Source: DYJE01 sp964637565
GTDB taxonomy: Bacteria > Desulfobacterota > Desulfobacteria > Desulfobacterales > Desulfolunaceae
Length of the DNA: 64,000 nt
Reading direction: 5' to 3'
Assembly: GCA_964637565.1 (NCBI GenBank)
Contig: CAZWTY010000003.1
Span: 1 to 64,000 of the forward strand
Of this stretch, positions 50,432 to 59,250 are shown piece by piece. Position numbers and translations under genes: made by a program. The notes under the pieces are model-generated. The model had not been told where the DNA came from, made no database searches, and saw only the letters and a list, made by a program, of their open reading frames with translations. Each line of letters opens with the position of its first letter. The stretch's first letter is position 1.

Positions 50432-53092
50432 TCAGAACGAGCCCCCCATGGTGAATCCCCATTTCCCGCTGGTCGGTTCCCCATCCCTCGGGTCGATGAT
50501 GTACCCCCGCTCGAAACGAATGGGGCCGATGGGTGAGAACCACCGGATTCCAAACCCCCAGGCTTTTCTCAGTTCACTGAAATCGTAGTGGCTTTCCTTG
50601 GGGTACACGTTCCCCATGTCGAAGAACACCAGGCCGAGAAACCCTTCGGTCTTGAACAGGGGGCGGAGCAGTTCCACGTTGAACTGCATGTATTTGGCCC
50701 CGCCCTCATCGTCTCCATCCGCATCTTTGAGGCAGATATCCCCGTAGTCGAAGCCGCGCACCGAATTCATGCCACCCAGAAAAAACTTCTCATAGGGAGG
50801 AAGCAGTCCATCACTGTTCTCCCGGACATAACCGGCCTCGGCATGAGCGAAACCGATGAATCTCTCCAGCAAGGGCGAGTAGCGGCCCAGGGTGAGCTTG
50901 TACTTGGTGAACCCGATATCCCCGCCCAGAGGGCCGCCGGCGTATTCCACGGATAAAGCGCAGTCCGCCCCGTCCGTGGGCTGTGCGTTGTAGGCCCTGT
51001 CCCTGGAGTCGTAATGGATGGTGGCGGTCAGGCTCCTGGTGACGTTCTCCCCTGACAGAAGGTAGGTGGCGTCTTCGGCCCCTTCCTGGATATTGCTGAT
51101 GTCGTTGATTTCATAGGAGTAACCCATGTATAGCCGGGTGTAGTCGTAGACCGGGTAACCGAATTTCAGGGCGCCTCCCAGGGTCTGTTTGTCATAATAA
51201 TCGTATTCCCTTTCCCAGTCCATGATTTCCGCCTGAACAGAAAGGGGAATATCGAAAAGCCAAGGTTCGGTGAAACTCAGGGAGTATTTGTTGCTCTCGT
51301 CCCCGAATTCCCCCTGGATGTTCAGGGTCTGGTCCCGGCCGAACAGGTTTCGCTTGGCCACGGCGACGGTGCCGAAAAGTTTGGACTCACTGCTGTAACC
51401 CAGACCAAAGGTGAAGGTGCCCGTGGGTTTCTCCTTCACGTCGATCACCAGGTTCATCGTATCGTTTGTCCCGCCCATCTGGGTGTCCACCTTCACATCC
51501 TCGAAGTAGCCCATCCGGTACAGGTTCCGGATGCTCCGTTTCAGCTTGGACCCGTTGAACAGCTCTTGTTCATGGACGTGGATCTGACGCCGGATCACCT
51601 TGTCACGGGTCACGGCGTTTCCCCCGATAATGATCCTGTCGAAATAAACGAGGTTTCCCTTTTTGATGTCGTAAGCCACATTGGCTGTTTTTGTCTCGTC
51701 ATTCCGGTCGATCCGGGGACTGATGTTGACCGATGCGTAGCCTTTGTCCGAGTAGGCGTCGGTCAGAGTGATCACGTCTTTCTGGAGCGTCTCCTTGTTC
51801 AGGTTGACTTCTTTGGTCATGGCCAGCTTGGCCATAAGGACATCCTTGGATTCGATCAGGTCTCCTGTGATGTCGATTTTACCACGTTTGTACTGGATTC
51901 CCTCGTCAATCTTGATCGTAATAAAGATCCATTTGCCCTCGTAGGTGATTTCGGGCTCACCAATCTTGACGTCGATAAACCCGTTTTTCTGATAGTCCGC
52001 TCCGATGGAGGCAATGTCCATATTGAGGTCGGACATGTTCAGGGCTCCCGAGGACGTCAACCAGGAAAAAAACCCTTTCTTCTTGGTTCTCATCAATTTT
52101 TTCAGCTTTTTTTCCGTGTAGGCGATGTTGCCCGCAAAGCTGATCTTTTTGATGGCGACCTTCTCCCCTTCCTCGATGGTAAATTCCAATTCCGCCTGGT
52201 TGTTTTCAAGAGGATAGGTTTTGTACGACACCTTGGTGTTGTGGTAGTGCTTTTCCTCGTAAAGGGCTTCGATCTGACGGATGTTGGCCTTGATTTTTGC
52301 GCTGTTCAGGATGGAACCTTCGGTGATGGTGATTTCCTTCATCACCGTTTCCTCCTGGATGGACGTGTTTCCCTTGACCTTGATCCGCCGGACCGTGGGC
52401 TTTTCCTTGACGGTGAAGATGATCCTAGTTTTCAGCCCTCCGCTTTGATCCTTATGATCGGCCTCGATGCGCACATCGTCGAAGTAGCCCATGGAAAAAA
52501 CCCGTTTCATGTCTTCCGACAACCTGGATTTCTGGTACCGGTCCCCGGGTTTTGTACGAATGACATTGAGGATGGCGTCGGCCTCGATCCTCTCGTTACC
52601 TTTGACCACGATGTCTGAAATGGATTCGATTCGGAACACATGGGTTCCAAGGGTATTGGCCACGGAGTTCACCGTGGACAAAAGATTTTCGATGTCATCG
52701 CCTTCGGCGTGAATAAACTCCGGGTCCTCGTTTTTCCGAAGATCAAGCAGGCGAACATCGAGACTGATCCGGCGGGCGGTCCGCGTCAGACTTCCCCAGG
52801 CCACGTAATCCGCATTTGCCGACGAACCCAGGGTTCTGGCCATGGTCGCGTCGAATCCCGACGCCTTTTTTTCAGGTGTGGCAAGTGACGAGGTGTCGAC
52901 GATCGTCCCACCGTCTTTTTCAAGCTGGCCGGCGATAATAGCCGGAATCTGGGTTTCCAGATAGGCCAGGTCCTTATCCGAGTAGATGTCAAAAGGAAGC
53001 ACCAGAATTTTCGGGCTTTCGTCCGCAGACACAAGACCCGCTGAAACAAGAGACAAAACAACAACTAACGCAGCAACCCATTGTTTGAACAT
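50432..53092 (-). CDS. bamA: Outer-membrane assembly factor BamA with an extra N-terminal domain
   Basis: An 886-residue Omp85 protein. After a signal peptide (cleaved near VSA), residues about 28-150 form a TolB/CsgG-like unit (PKILVLPFDIYSDKDLAYLE, then YVAWGSLTRTARRISLDVRLLD) not found in classical BamA. Then come about five POTRA domains (starting RIESISDIVVKGNERIEADAI) and a 16-strand barrel. The barrel has the conserved GGMNSVRGFDYGD (VRGF/Y loop) and PIGPIRFERG segments and ends in GFTMGGSF with terminal Phe. It inserts beta-barrel proteins into the outer membrane. The start overlaps the lolD stop as TGATG; a TTG one codon earlier is unlikely. Confidence 0.95.
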   Translation of the reverse strand: MFKQWVAALVVVLSLVSAGLVSADESPKILVLPFDIYSDKDLAYLETQIPAIIAGQLEKDGGTIVDTSSLATPEKKASGFDATMARTLGSSANADYVAWGSLTRTARRISLDVRLLDLRKNEDPEFIHAEGDDIENLLSTVNSVANTLGTHVFRIESISDIVVKGNERIEADAILNVIRTKPGDRYQKSRLSEDMKRVFSMGYFDDVRIEADHKDQSGGLKTRIIFTVKEKPTVRRIKVKGNTSIQEETVMKEITITEGSILNSAKIKANIRQIEALYEEKHYHNTKVSYKTYPLENNQAELEFTIEEGEKVAIKKISFAGNIAYTEKKLKKLMRTKKKGFFSWLTSSGALNMSDLNMDIASIGADYQKNGFIDVKIGEPEITYEGKWIFITIKIDEGIQYKRGKIDITGDLIESKDVLMAKLAMTKEVNLNKETLQKDVITLTDAYSDKGYASVNISPRIDRNDETKTANVAYDIKKGNLVYFDRIIIGGNAVTRDKVIRRQIHVHEQELFNGSKLKRSIRNLYRMGYFEDVKVDTQMGGTNDTMNLVIDVKEKPTGTFTFGLGYSSESKLFGTVAVAKRNLFGRDQTLNIQGEFGDESNKYSLSFTEPWLFDIPLSVQAEIMDWEREYDYYDKQTLGGALKFGYPVYDYTRLYMGYSYEINDISNIQEGAEDATYLLSGENVTRSLTATIHYDSRDRAYNAQPTDGADCALSVEYAGGPLGGDIGFTKYKLTLGRYSPLLERFIGFAHAEAGYVRENSDGLLPPYEKFFLGGMNSVRGFDYGDICLKDADGDDEGGAKYMQFNVELLRPLFKTEGFLGLVFFDMGNVYPKESHYDFSELRKAWGFGIRWFSPIGPIRFERGYIIDPRDGEPTSGKWGFTMGGSF

Positions 53093-53808
53093 CAATGATA
53101 CCCCGCACCACCTTCTTGATAACCGTTTTCGATCTGTCCTTCCACAATGGTGACTGATTTTTCCATACAGGCGGCCAGTGCCGCATTGTGGGTGACAACC
53201 AGCGTCGTCATGTTGAGTTCGCTGTTCAATTCCTTCAGAAGTTCATGGACATGTTCACCATTTTTCTTGTCGAGATTGCCCGTGGGTTCATCGGCCAGAA
53301 GAACTCCGGGTTTTCTCACAAGGGCCCGGGCAATGGCCACACGTTGCTGCTCTCCCCCGGACAGTTCGCCCGGTCTGTTCAGCAGACGGTGTTTCAGCCC
53401 CACACGGGTCAGGATGATTTCGGCTTCTCCCCAAGCCTGGTCCCTGTCCATGCCCTTGATCAGAAGGGGCATGGCTACGTTTTCCACGGAGGAAAATTCC
53501 GGCAGAAGATGATGGAACTGAAAGACAAAGCCGATCTTCTCGTTCCTGAACGCTGCCAGCTGTTCATCGGAAAAAGCGAACACATCCAGACCATCGAAAA
53601 AAAGCTGCCCTGCATCGGGCCTGTCCAGAGTTCCGATAATATGGAGAAGTGTGGATTTTCCTATGCCGGAAGCGCCCACAATGGCTATGGTGCTTCCTTT
53701 TTCCACCGTGAAATCGAGATCTTTGAGCACGTCGTATCGACTTTCACCGACGCTGTAACCTTTTGTAATGCGACTTAATACAATTTGAGATACCGGATTG
53801 TCAACCAT
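53092..53808 (-). CDS. lolD: Lipoprotein-releasing ABC transporter ATPase
   Basis: A 238-residue ABC ATPase of the LolD/MacB group. Walker A is GASGIGKST, the signature is LSGGEQQR, and Walker B is VLLADEPTGNLD. With LolC/E it releases mature lipoproteins from the inner membrane to LolA. Context (after lolC, before bamA) identifies it as LolD rather than MacB. The gene overlaps lolC by 8 bp and bamA by 1 bp, so translation is probably coupled. No LolA or LolB gene is visible in the window. Confidence 0.93.
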   Translation of the reverse strand: MVDNPVSQIVLSRITKGYSVGESRYDVLKDLDFTVEKGSTIAIVGASGIGKSTLLHIIGTLDRPDAGQLFFDGLDVFAFSDEQLAAFRNEKIGFVFQFHHLLPEFSSVENVAMPLLIKGMDRDQAWGEAEIILTRVGLKHRLLNRPGELSGGEQQRVAIARALVRKPGVLLADEPTGNLDKKNGEHVHELLKELNSELNMTTLVVTHNAALAACMEKSVTIVEGQIENGYQEGGAGYH

Positions 53809-55036
53809 AACGAATCGCCTCGACCGGATCGATGTCCGCGGCCTGGTGGGCCGGGTAGAGGGTGGACAGAAAGCAGATGGCCATGGCGGACGCGGCGATG
53901 ATCAGGACATCCGTGAATTCCAGCTGAACCGGCAGGGTTGAAAAGGCATAGACAGCCGGCAGCTTGATGATTTTCCAGTGTTTCAGGATATAGCACAGGA
54001 CCAGGCCGAGAGAAATGCCGATGGACGTTCCGATCAGCCCGATCACCGTTCCCTGGTACACAAAGATCTTGCGGATGCTTTTCCCTGTGGCCCCCATGGT
54101 TTTCAGGATGGCGATATCCCGGGACTTTTCCATCACCATCATGATCAGGGTACTGGCGATGTTGAAAGCCGCCACCAGGACGATCAGGATCAGAATCACG
54201 AACATGGCCGCCTTCTCCAGGGCCAGGGCTGAAAACAGGCTGGCGTTGATCTGCATCCAGTCCTGGGCACCGTACCCGAGGCCGAGTTTGTTCAGAAGGG
54301 TCAGTTTGATCTTCTCGGCATGGTAGAGGTCCTCCACCCACACGTCGAGGCCGGAAACAGCATCGCCCATTCTCAGCATCTGCTGGGCCTCACGGATATC
54401 CATGTAGGCAAAAAAGGCATCGTATTCGAACATGCCCGACTTGAACGTGCCGGACACCACGAACTTGCGCAAGGAAGGAATCTGCCCCATGGGGGAGATC
54501 ATGCCTTTGGGTGAGATCATGTACAGCACGTCCCCCACGCCCACCCCGATATTCATGGCCAGGTCCTCGCCCAGGATAACCGAGGGAATCTCAACTTCCG
54601 ATTCTCCGGCTTTCCTTTTTTTCAGGGTTTCTTTCAGCTTGTTTGAATCGTAACCCTCGATGACCTTGACCGGAACGTCCGGATCTATTCCCCGGAGCGA
54701 GGCTCCGGACACCCCGTAAGCTGTCCTGAGAAGCACCTGACTGCTGATGTAAGGCGAGACGGCTGTCACGCCCGGAGTTTTCATGGCCAGATCTTTCACC
54801 TCACCATGGTCTGCAAACCTGCCGTCACGGCTGTACACACTGACGTGGGACTGGAAACCGAGAATCCGGCGTTTGAAATCCGATTCCGCACCGCTCATCA
54901 CCGCGATCACCACCACCAGGGCCATGACGCCAACGGCCACGCCGGCAATGGACAGCACGGTAATCAGAGAAATGAACGTCTGCTTTCGTTTGGCCTTGAG
55001 GTAGCGTAAGGCGATAAAAGATTCATAGGCCGTCAT
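53801..55036 (-). CDS. lolC: Lipoprotein-releasing ABC transporter permease LolC/LolE
   Basis: A 411-residue permease. TM1 (residues about 20-48) starts with SFIALRYLKAKRKQTFISLIT, the LolC/E hallmark, followed by a large periplasmic MacB-like domain (to about 265) and three C-terminal helices. The family pulls lipoproteins out of the inner membrane. Only one permease gene is present, as in bacteria whose LolC/E-like subunit forms a homodimer (LolF type). It lies 19 bp after lysS and overlaps lolD. Confidence 0.92.
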   Translation of the reverse strand: MTAYESFIALRYLKAKRKQTFISLITVLSIAGVAVGVMALVVVIAVMSGAESDFKRRILGFQSHVSVYSRDGRFADHGEVKDLAMKTPGVTAVSPYISSQVLLRTAYGVSGASLRGIDPDVPVKVIEGYDSNKLKETLKKRKAGESEVEIPSVILGEDLAMNIGVGVGDVLYMISPKGMISPMGQIPSLRKFVVSGTFKSGMFEYDAFFAYMDIREAQQMLRMGDAVSGLDVWVEDLYHAEKIKLTLLNKLGLGYGAQDWMQINASLFSALALEKAAMFVILILIVLVAAFNIASTLIMMVMEKSRDIAILKTMGATGKSIRKIFVYQGTVIGLIGTSIGISLGLVLCYILKHWKIIKLPAVYAFSTLPVQLEFTDVLIIAASAMAICFLSTLYPAHQAADIDPVEAIRYG

Positions 55037-55055
55037 AAAAGAAGGGTATCCTCGA

Positions 55056-56552
55056 TCATTTTTTCTTCATCAGGGGAAACAGGATCACTTCCCGAATCGA
55101 CGCGGCGTCGGCCAGAAGCATCACCAGACGGTCGATGCCGATGCCTTCTCCGGCTGTGGGAGGCATGCCGTATTCCAGAGCCTCGATATAATCGTGGTCC
55201 ATCTCGTGGGCTTCTGTGTTTCCGGCTTCCTTGTCCGCCATCTGCTGCATGAAGCGGCCTTTCTGGTCTTCGGGATCGTTGAGCTCGGAAAAGCCGTTGG
55301 CGATCTCCCGTCCGGCGATGAACAGCTCGAAACGGTCGGTCAGATCAGGTTCGGTGTCGCTGCGCCGTGACAGGGGCGAGACTTCCACCGGGTACCCTGT
55401 GATGAACGTGGGCTGGATCAATTTGGGCTCCACCAGTTCGTCGAACAGCTTGGTGATCACCTTGCCGAAACGGTCCGCCTTGGTGATGTGGATCTCCTTT
55501 TCCCGGGCAAAGGCGAGAAGGGCCTCGTGGTCGCCGAGGATATTCCGGTCCACTCCGCCGATGGTGACAAGGGCCTCCATCAGGGGGATCCGTTTCCAGG
55601 GTTTGGAAAAGTCGATGTCGTTTTCCTGGTACGTGATCGTGGTCGATCCGGTCACCTCCTGGGCCACATAGCTGAACATCTTTTCGGTGAGATCCATGAG
55701 GTCGGTGTAGGTGGCGTAGGCCTGGTAGAATTCCACCATGGTGAACTCGGGGTTGTGCCGGGTGGAAACCCCCTCGTTCCTGAAATTCCTGTTGATCTCG
55801 AACACCCGCTCGAATCCCCCCACCACCAGACGCTTCAGGTAGAGTTCCGGGGCGATCCTAAGGTACAGCTCCATATCGAGGGCTTTGTGGTGGGTGACAA
55901 AAGGCGTGGCTTCGGCTCCTCCGGCCACAGGCTGCATCATGGGAGTTTCCACTTCCAGATAATCCCGTGATAGGAGGAACTGGCGCACCGCCTGAACGGT
56001 TTTGCTCCGTTTGACAAAGATATCCCGGACATCGGGATTCATGATCAGGTCCACGTAACGCTGACGGTACCGTTTTTCCGGGTCTTTCAGCCCGTGGAAC
56101 TTTTCGGGAAGAGGCCGTGAGGATTTGCAGATCAGCCGGACTTCGGTGGCCAGGAGAGTCCACTCCCCGGTCCGTGTCTGGAACAGGCCGCCTTTAAGTC
56201 CGACAAAATCACCGATATCCAGCTTTTTGAACAGGTCGTAGGCCTCGTCGCCCACCTTGTCTTTCTGGAGATAGGCCTGCATCTGGCCTGTTCTGTCCCT
56301 GAACCGGATAAACGAGGATTTCCCCATTTTATTGATGGCCATCATGCGTCCGGCCATGAAAAGTGTTTTCGATTCAAGATCCGCCGGATCGACATCCCCC
56401 TCGACCAGGGCCTGGGCCTCTTTCACCGTATGGGTCACGGAAAAATCGTTGGGAAACAGGTTCACGCCGGAGGCTTTGAGTTCCGCGTTCTTCTGCTTCC
56501 GGTTGTCGATCACATCGTTTTTTACATCATCGTTTTTTACATCATCATTCAT
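55056..56552 (-). CDS. lysS: Lysyl-tRNA synthetase, class II
   Basis: A 498-residue class II synthetase. An OB-fold anticodon domain spans residues about 50-155 (SFIRFRDRTGQMQAYLQK). The class II core follows with motif 1 (FLLSRDYLEVETPMMQPVAGGA), motif 2 (FEINRNFRNEGVSTRHNPEF) and motif 3 (GIGIDRLVMLLADAASIREV). It charges tRNA-Lys. The N-terminus has a small in-frame tandem repeat (NDDVKNDDVKNDV), a 15-bp DNA duplication. GAGG precedes the ATG. It is the first gene of the run leading into lolCD-bamA. Confidence 0.96.
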   Translation of the reverse strand: MNDDVKNDDVKNDVIDNRKQKNAELKASGVNLFPNDFSVTHTVKEAQALVEGDVDPADLESKTLFMAGRMMAINKMGKSSFIRFRDRTGQMQAYLQKDKVGDEAYDLFKKLDIGDFVGLKGGLFQTRTGEWTLLATEVRLICKSSRPLPEKFHGLKDPEKRYRQRYVDLIMNPDVRDIFVKRSKTVQAVRQFLLSRDYLEVETPMMQPVAGGAEATPFVTHHKALDMELYLRIAPELYLKRLVVGGFERVFEINRNFRNEGVSTRHNPEFTMVEFYQAYATYTDLMDLTEKMFSYVAQEVTGSTTITYQENDIDFSKPWKRIPLMEALVTIGGVDRNILGDHEALLAFAREKEIHITKADRFGKVITKLFDELVEPKLIQPTFITGYPVEVSPLSRRSDTEPDLTDRFELFIAGREIANGFSELNDPEDQKGRFMQQMADKEAGNTEAHEMDHDYIEALEYGMPPTAGEGIGIDRLVMLLADAASIREVILFPLMKKK

Positions 56553-56691
56553 GGATATGCCTCGATCCGGTGCGTCTCACCGATTTTTAAGATAATCCCC
56601 TCCGATGCCGCTGCCGGAGAACAGGTCTAATTATCCTATTTATCCTAAGGGTGTCAACCTTAACCCTTGAACCTGACAGGACAATCGCGAT

Positions 56692-56828
56692 GAACCATAA
56701 ATTTTTCTGAATCTGTTGCAGATACTGGCATGGATTCCGGGTCGGTTTCGGATCTCGCACGGTTTCTTTTGACCAAATCCTGAGATGTTTCAAGCACTCC
56801 GTGATATCGGAGGCCGCCCGGAATGACA
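56692..56828. repeat. Dispersed repeat family, copy D (right half only)
   Basis: The right half of the family: from ATAAATTTTTCTGAATCTG through TGGATTCCGGGTCGG to GGCCGCCCGGAATGACA, ending at 56828. The left inverted arm is missing. It is most like copy C and in the same orientation. It lies in the 56553-56991 gap upstream of lysS; besides this and the hairpin at 56874 I see nothing else there. Confidence 0.78.
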
Positions 56829-56873
56829 AAGTTGGGAGCTGCGGCTCAACATGACAAGTGGTAAAATCCTATA

Positions 56874-56909
56874 TGGGATCGCCCTGCTGAACCTGGCAGG
56901 CCGATCCCA
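56874..56909. other. Long hairpin between the QueG-like gene and lysS
   Basis: TGGGATCGCCCTGC (56874-56887) and GCAGGCCGATCCCA (56896-56909) form a 14-bp stem with one mismatch and an 8-nt loop. On the minus strand it lies about 80 nt after the QueG-like stop, followed by TATAGGATTTTACC, a poor T-run. It could be a weak terminator or a structured leader of lysS. Confidence 0.5.
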
Positions 56910-56991
56910 TGGAACCTTGGCTTGGATCATTACCCTCGGTATCGGTGCCGATAGCGAAAGCAATTTATAGGGGAAGCAGAATCTTTTGACC

Positions 56992-58107
56992 TCACAAAAC
57001 CAAGGCCAGTTCTTCTTTCACCATCGGGCTTTCATCCCCTTTTAAAAGGATGTCGGCCAGGGCTTTTTTAGCCGAATCACCGCCGATATGGTCGATGGCC
57101 CAGACGGCCATGGCCCGTACCCGTTCGTCGGTGTTTTCATGGAAGGCGCGTTCCAGTTCCGGGACGTACTGGGTATCCCGGCTGTTACCCATGACCCTGG
57201 CCACGTTCATCCGCCAGCGCCAGATGTCGTTGTACGACATGTAGAACATGTGGGGCCAGATTTTCGCCTCGAAATACGACTTGTCCATGTGAAGCAGGGC
57301 CACGAGGTTGAAGTTTTCCGCCTTGGCCACCACTTTTTCGTTCATGGGCAAATCGTTGGACAGCCAGGGCTGGTTCCGCGGGCAGACGTTCTGGCAGCGG
57401 TCGCATCCGTAAACGTACATGCCCATAGGCTCCCGGAGTTCCCTGGGCGTGATGCCCTGGCCGAAATAACTGAGAAACGAGATGCAGCGCCTGGGGTCGA
57501 TCCGGCTGTTGCCCTTCAGGGCCCTGGTGGGACAGGCGGCGATGCAGGCGTTTCGGCACCAGTCCGGGCAATCTGTTTTGATGGTGGGTTCCCCGGGTTT
57601 GAACCCGTGGTCCACCACCACGGCAATGGGCAGGTTCCATGAACTTTGACGTCCCACACGGCTGGAGTAGAACAGGCAGTTTTTGCCAAACGTGCCCATT
57701 CCGGCCCTGGCTGCGGCCACCCGGTGGGGCAGGTTGAAGGGAACCTTGGACGCGATGCCGTTATCCCTCAAAAAAGCCCGGAAAGCCTTGATCCGGAGGC
57801 TTAAGCCGTCGCCGGTCACCCGGTCGTCGTCCAGGTAGCATCGGCCGAAATGCCCCTCCATGTACCGGGGGTAGGCTTGTTTGAAGTAGAGTTCCAGAAG
57901 CACGATGATGGATCTGGCCCCTGGCAGGATGGTCGAAGGGTCGGTCCCGTTTTTGAGGTCAAGCCCCACGGCGTCCGCCCAACCGTATTCATCGCCCATG
58001 GAATCCAGAAGCTTTTTGTGTTCGAAAAACGGTTCGGCACTGGTGAAACCCGTATCGGCAAATCCCAGTTCCCTGGCCTTGTCTATCACATCCTGTTGGC
58101 TGATCAT
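56992..58107 (-). CDS. QueG-like 4Fe-4S double-cluster protein with a HEAT-like tail
   Basis: A 371-residue protein resembling epoxyqueuosine reductase in layout. The N-terminal cofactor domain has an RVAAARAGMGTFGKN segment. Two [4Fe-4S] motifs follow: CPDWCRNACIAACP near residue 180 and CDRCQNVCPRN near 235, each with four Cys. A C-terminal helical repeat (residues about 300-371, RVRAMAVWAIDHIGG) looks like HEAT/PBS units. QueG reduces epoxyqueuosine in tRNA using cobalamin; whether this paralogue does so is uncertain since the N-terminal half is diverged and no queuosine gene is near. It is a single-gene unit. Confidence 0.82.
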   Translation of the reverse strand: MISQQDVIDKARELGFADTGFTSAEPFFEHKKLLDSMGDEYGWADAVGLDLKNGTDPSTILPGARSIIVLLELYFKQAYPRYMEGHFGRCYLDDDRVTGDGLSLRIKAFRAFLRDNGIASKVPFNLPHRVAAARAGMGTFGKNCLFYSSRVGRQSSWNLPIAVVVDHGFKPGEPTIKTDCPDWCRNACIAACPTRALKGNSRIDPRRCISFLSYFGQGITPRELREPMGMYVYGCDRCQNVCPRNQPWLSNDLPMNEKVVAKAENFNLVALLHMDKSYFEAKIWPHMFYMSYNDIWRWRMNVARVMGNSRDTQYVPELERAFHENTDERVRAMAVWAIDHIGGDSAKKALADILLKGDESPMVKEELALVL

Positions 58108-58254
58108 GGATAACCTCTCCTTGTTTTAAGGTTTTTTCAGTTTCAAAAAAATATACACGTTGCGTGATGGAATGCAAAGTGGCATAAAGGACATTGGTGA
58201 TAGGTGATCGGGCAACAATCACACAAAGAAAACCCTGCTTGAAAGGAAACAACC

Positions 58255-59235
58255 GTGCTCATCGCGATTCTGGCCCTGGATCATTCGGCTCCGACGGGCG
58301 TCCTGGTGGTCTGGGACATGTTTTCCGTGGCCGCCTCGCTGGTCAACAAACCGAGAAACAACGCAGGGCTAAAGGCCTGCGAAACACGGATCGTCACAGT
58401 GGACGGCAACCCTTTGAGGTACTCCGATTTTCTGGAAATCAAACCCCACGGTTCCATTGACGAAGTCCGGGAGCCTGACCTGATCATCGTCCCGTCGGGA
58501 GGCTACAGGGAAAGCCGATTGAGGCGCTACCCTGAACGGCTGAAAACATGGCTTGCAGCCCAGCACCATCAAGGGGTTCCGGTAGCCGGGATATGCACCG
58601 GCGTTTTCCTCTTAGCCGAATCGGGGATTCTCGAGGGTCGAAAGGCCACAACCCACTGGGCTTTTGCCGATGTTTTCAGGCGGCATTACCCCTCAGTGGA
58701 TTTCACGCCGGAAAAAATCATCACCCAGGACAGGAATATCTACTGTTCAGGAGGCGGCAGCGCCGGGGTGGATCTCACCCTCCTTCTGATCGAACGCCAT
58801 TTCGGCCCTGAACCGGCCAGGCTGCTGTCGCGCATGTTCCTGCTGGAACGCGGAAGAAACGAACAGAACCCCTACATGGACAGCCGGTTCGAAAAAAACC
58901 ACAAAGACCCGGACATCCTGAAGGCCCAGGCGTTCATCGAAACCAGAATGACCGAAGACATTTTCATGGACCATGTGGCCTCCCATGTGGGCATGAGCTT
59001 ACGAAACTTCAAACGGCGGTTCAAGGCAGCCACCGGGGAGTCCCCCCTGGCCTATCTGCAGAAGCTGCGCATGGAAAAAGCCAAACTGATTCTGGAACAT
59101 GACGACGTCAGCATCGACATGCTGGCCCGGCAGGTGGGTTATGAGGATCTGGGGTTTTTCCGGAAACTGTTTGCGAGACACACAGGCGTCAATCCCAGGG
59201 ATTACAGGAGGCGTTTTAGAAACAACGCGGCCTGA
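58255..59235 (+). CDS. GlxA-like transcriptional regulator (DJ-1/PfpI + AraC)
   Basis: A 326-residue two-part regulator. Residues about 1-190 form a class I glutamine-amidotransferase-like (DJ-1/PfpI) sensor fold with the nucleophile-elbow Cys in PVAGICTGVFLL. Residues about 225-326 are an AraC/XylS helix-turn-helix pair (DHVASHVGMSLRNFKRRFKA, then DMLARQVGYEDLGFFRKLF). The ligand and target genes are unknown; such proteins often control nearby catabolic or transport genes, but none is adjacent. The start is GTG with AAAGGAA upstream. It converges with pilS, with a 15-bp gap. Confidence 0.92.
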   Translation: MLIAILALDHSAPTGVLVVWDMFSVAASLVNKPRNNAGLKACETRIVTVDGNPLRYSDFLEIKPHGSIDEVREPDLIIVPSGGYRESRLRRYPERLKTWLAAQHHQGVPVAGICTGVFLLAESGILEGRKATTHWAFADVFRRHYPSVDFTPEKIITQDRNIYCSGGGSAGVDLTLLLIERHFGPEPARLLSRMFLLERGRNEQNPYMDSRFEKNHKDPDILKAQAFIETRMTEDIFMDHVASHVGMSLRNFKRRFKAATGESPLAYLQKLRMEKAKLILEHDDVSIDMLARQVGYEDLGFFRKLFARHTGVNPRDYRRRFRNNAA

Positions 59236-59250
59236 AGATTCACGAAACAC

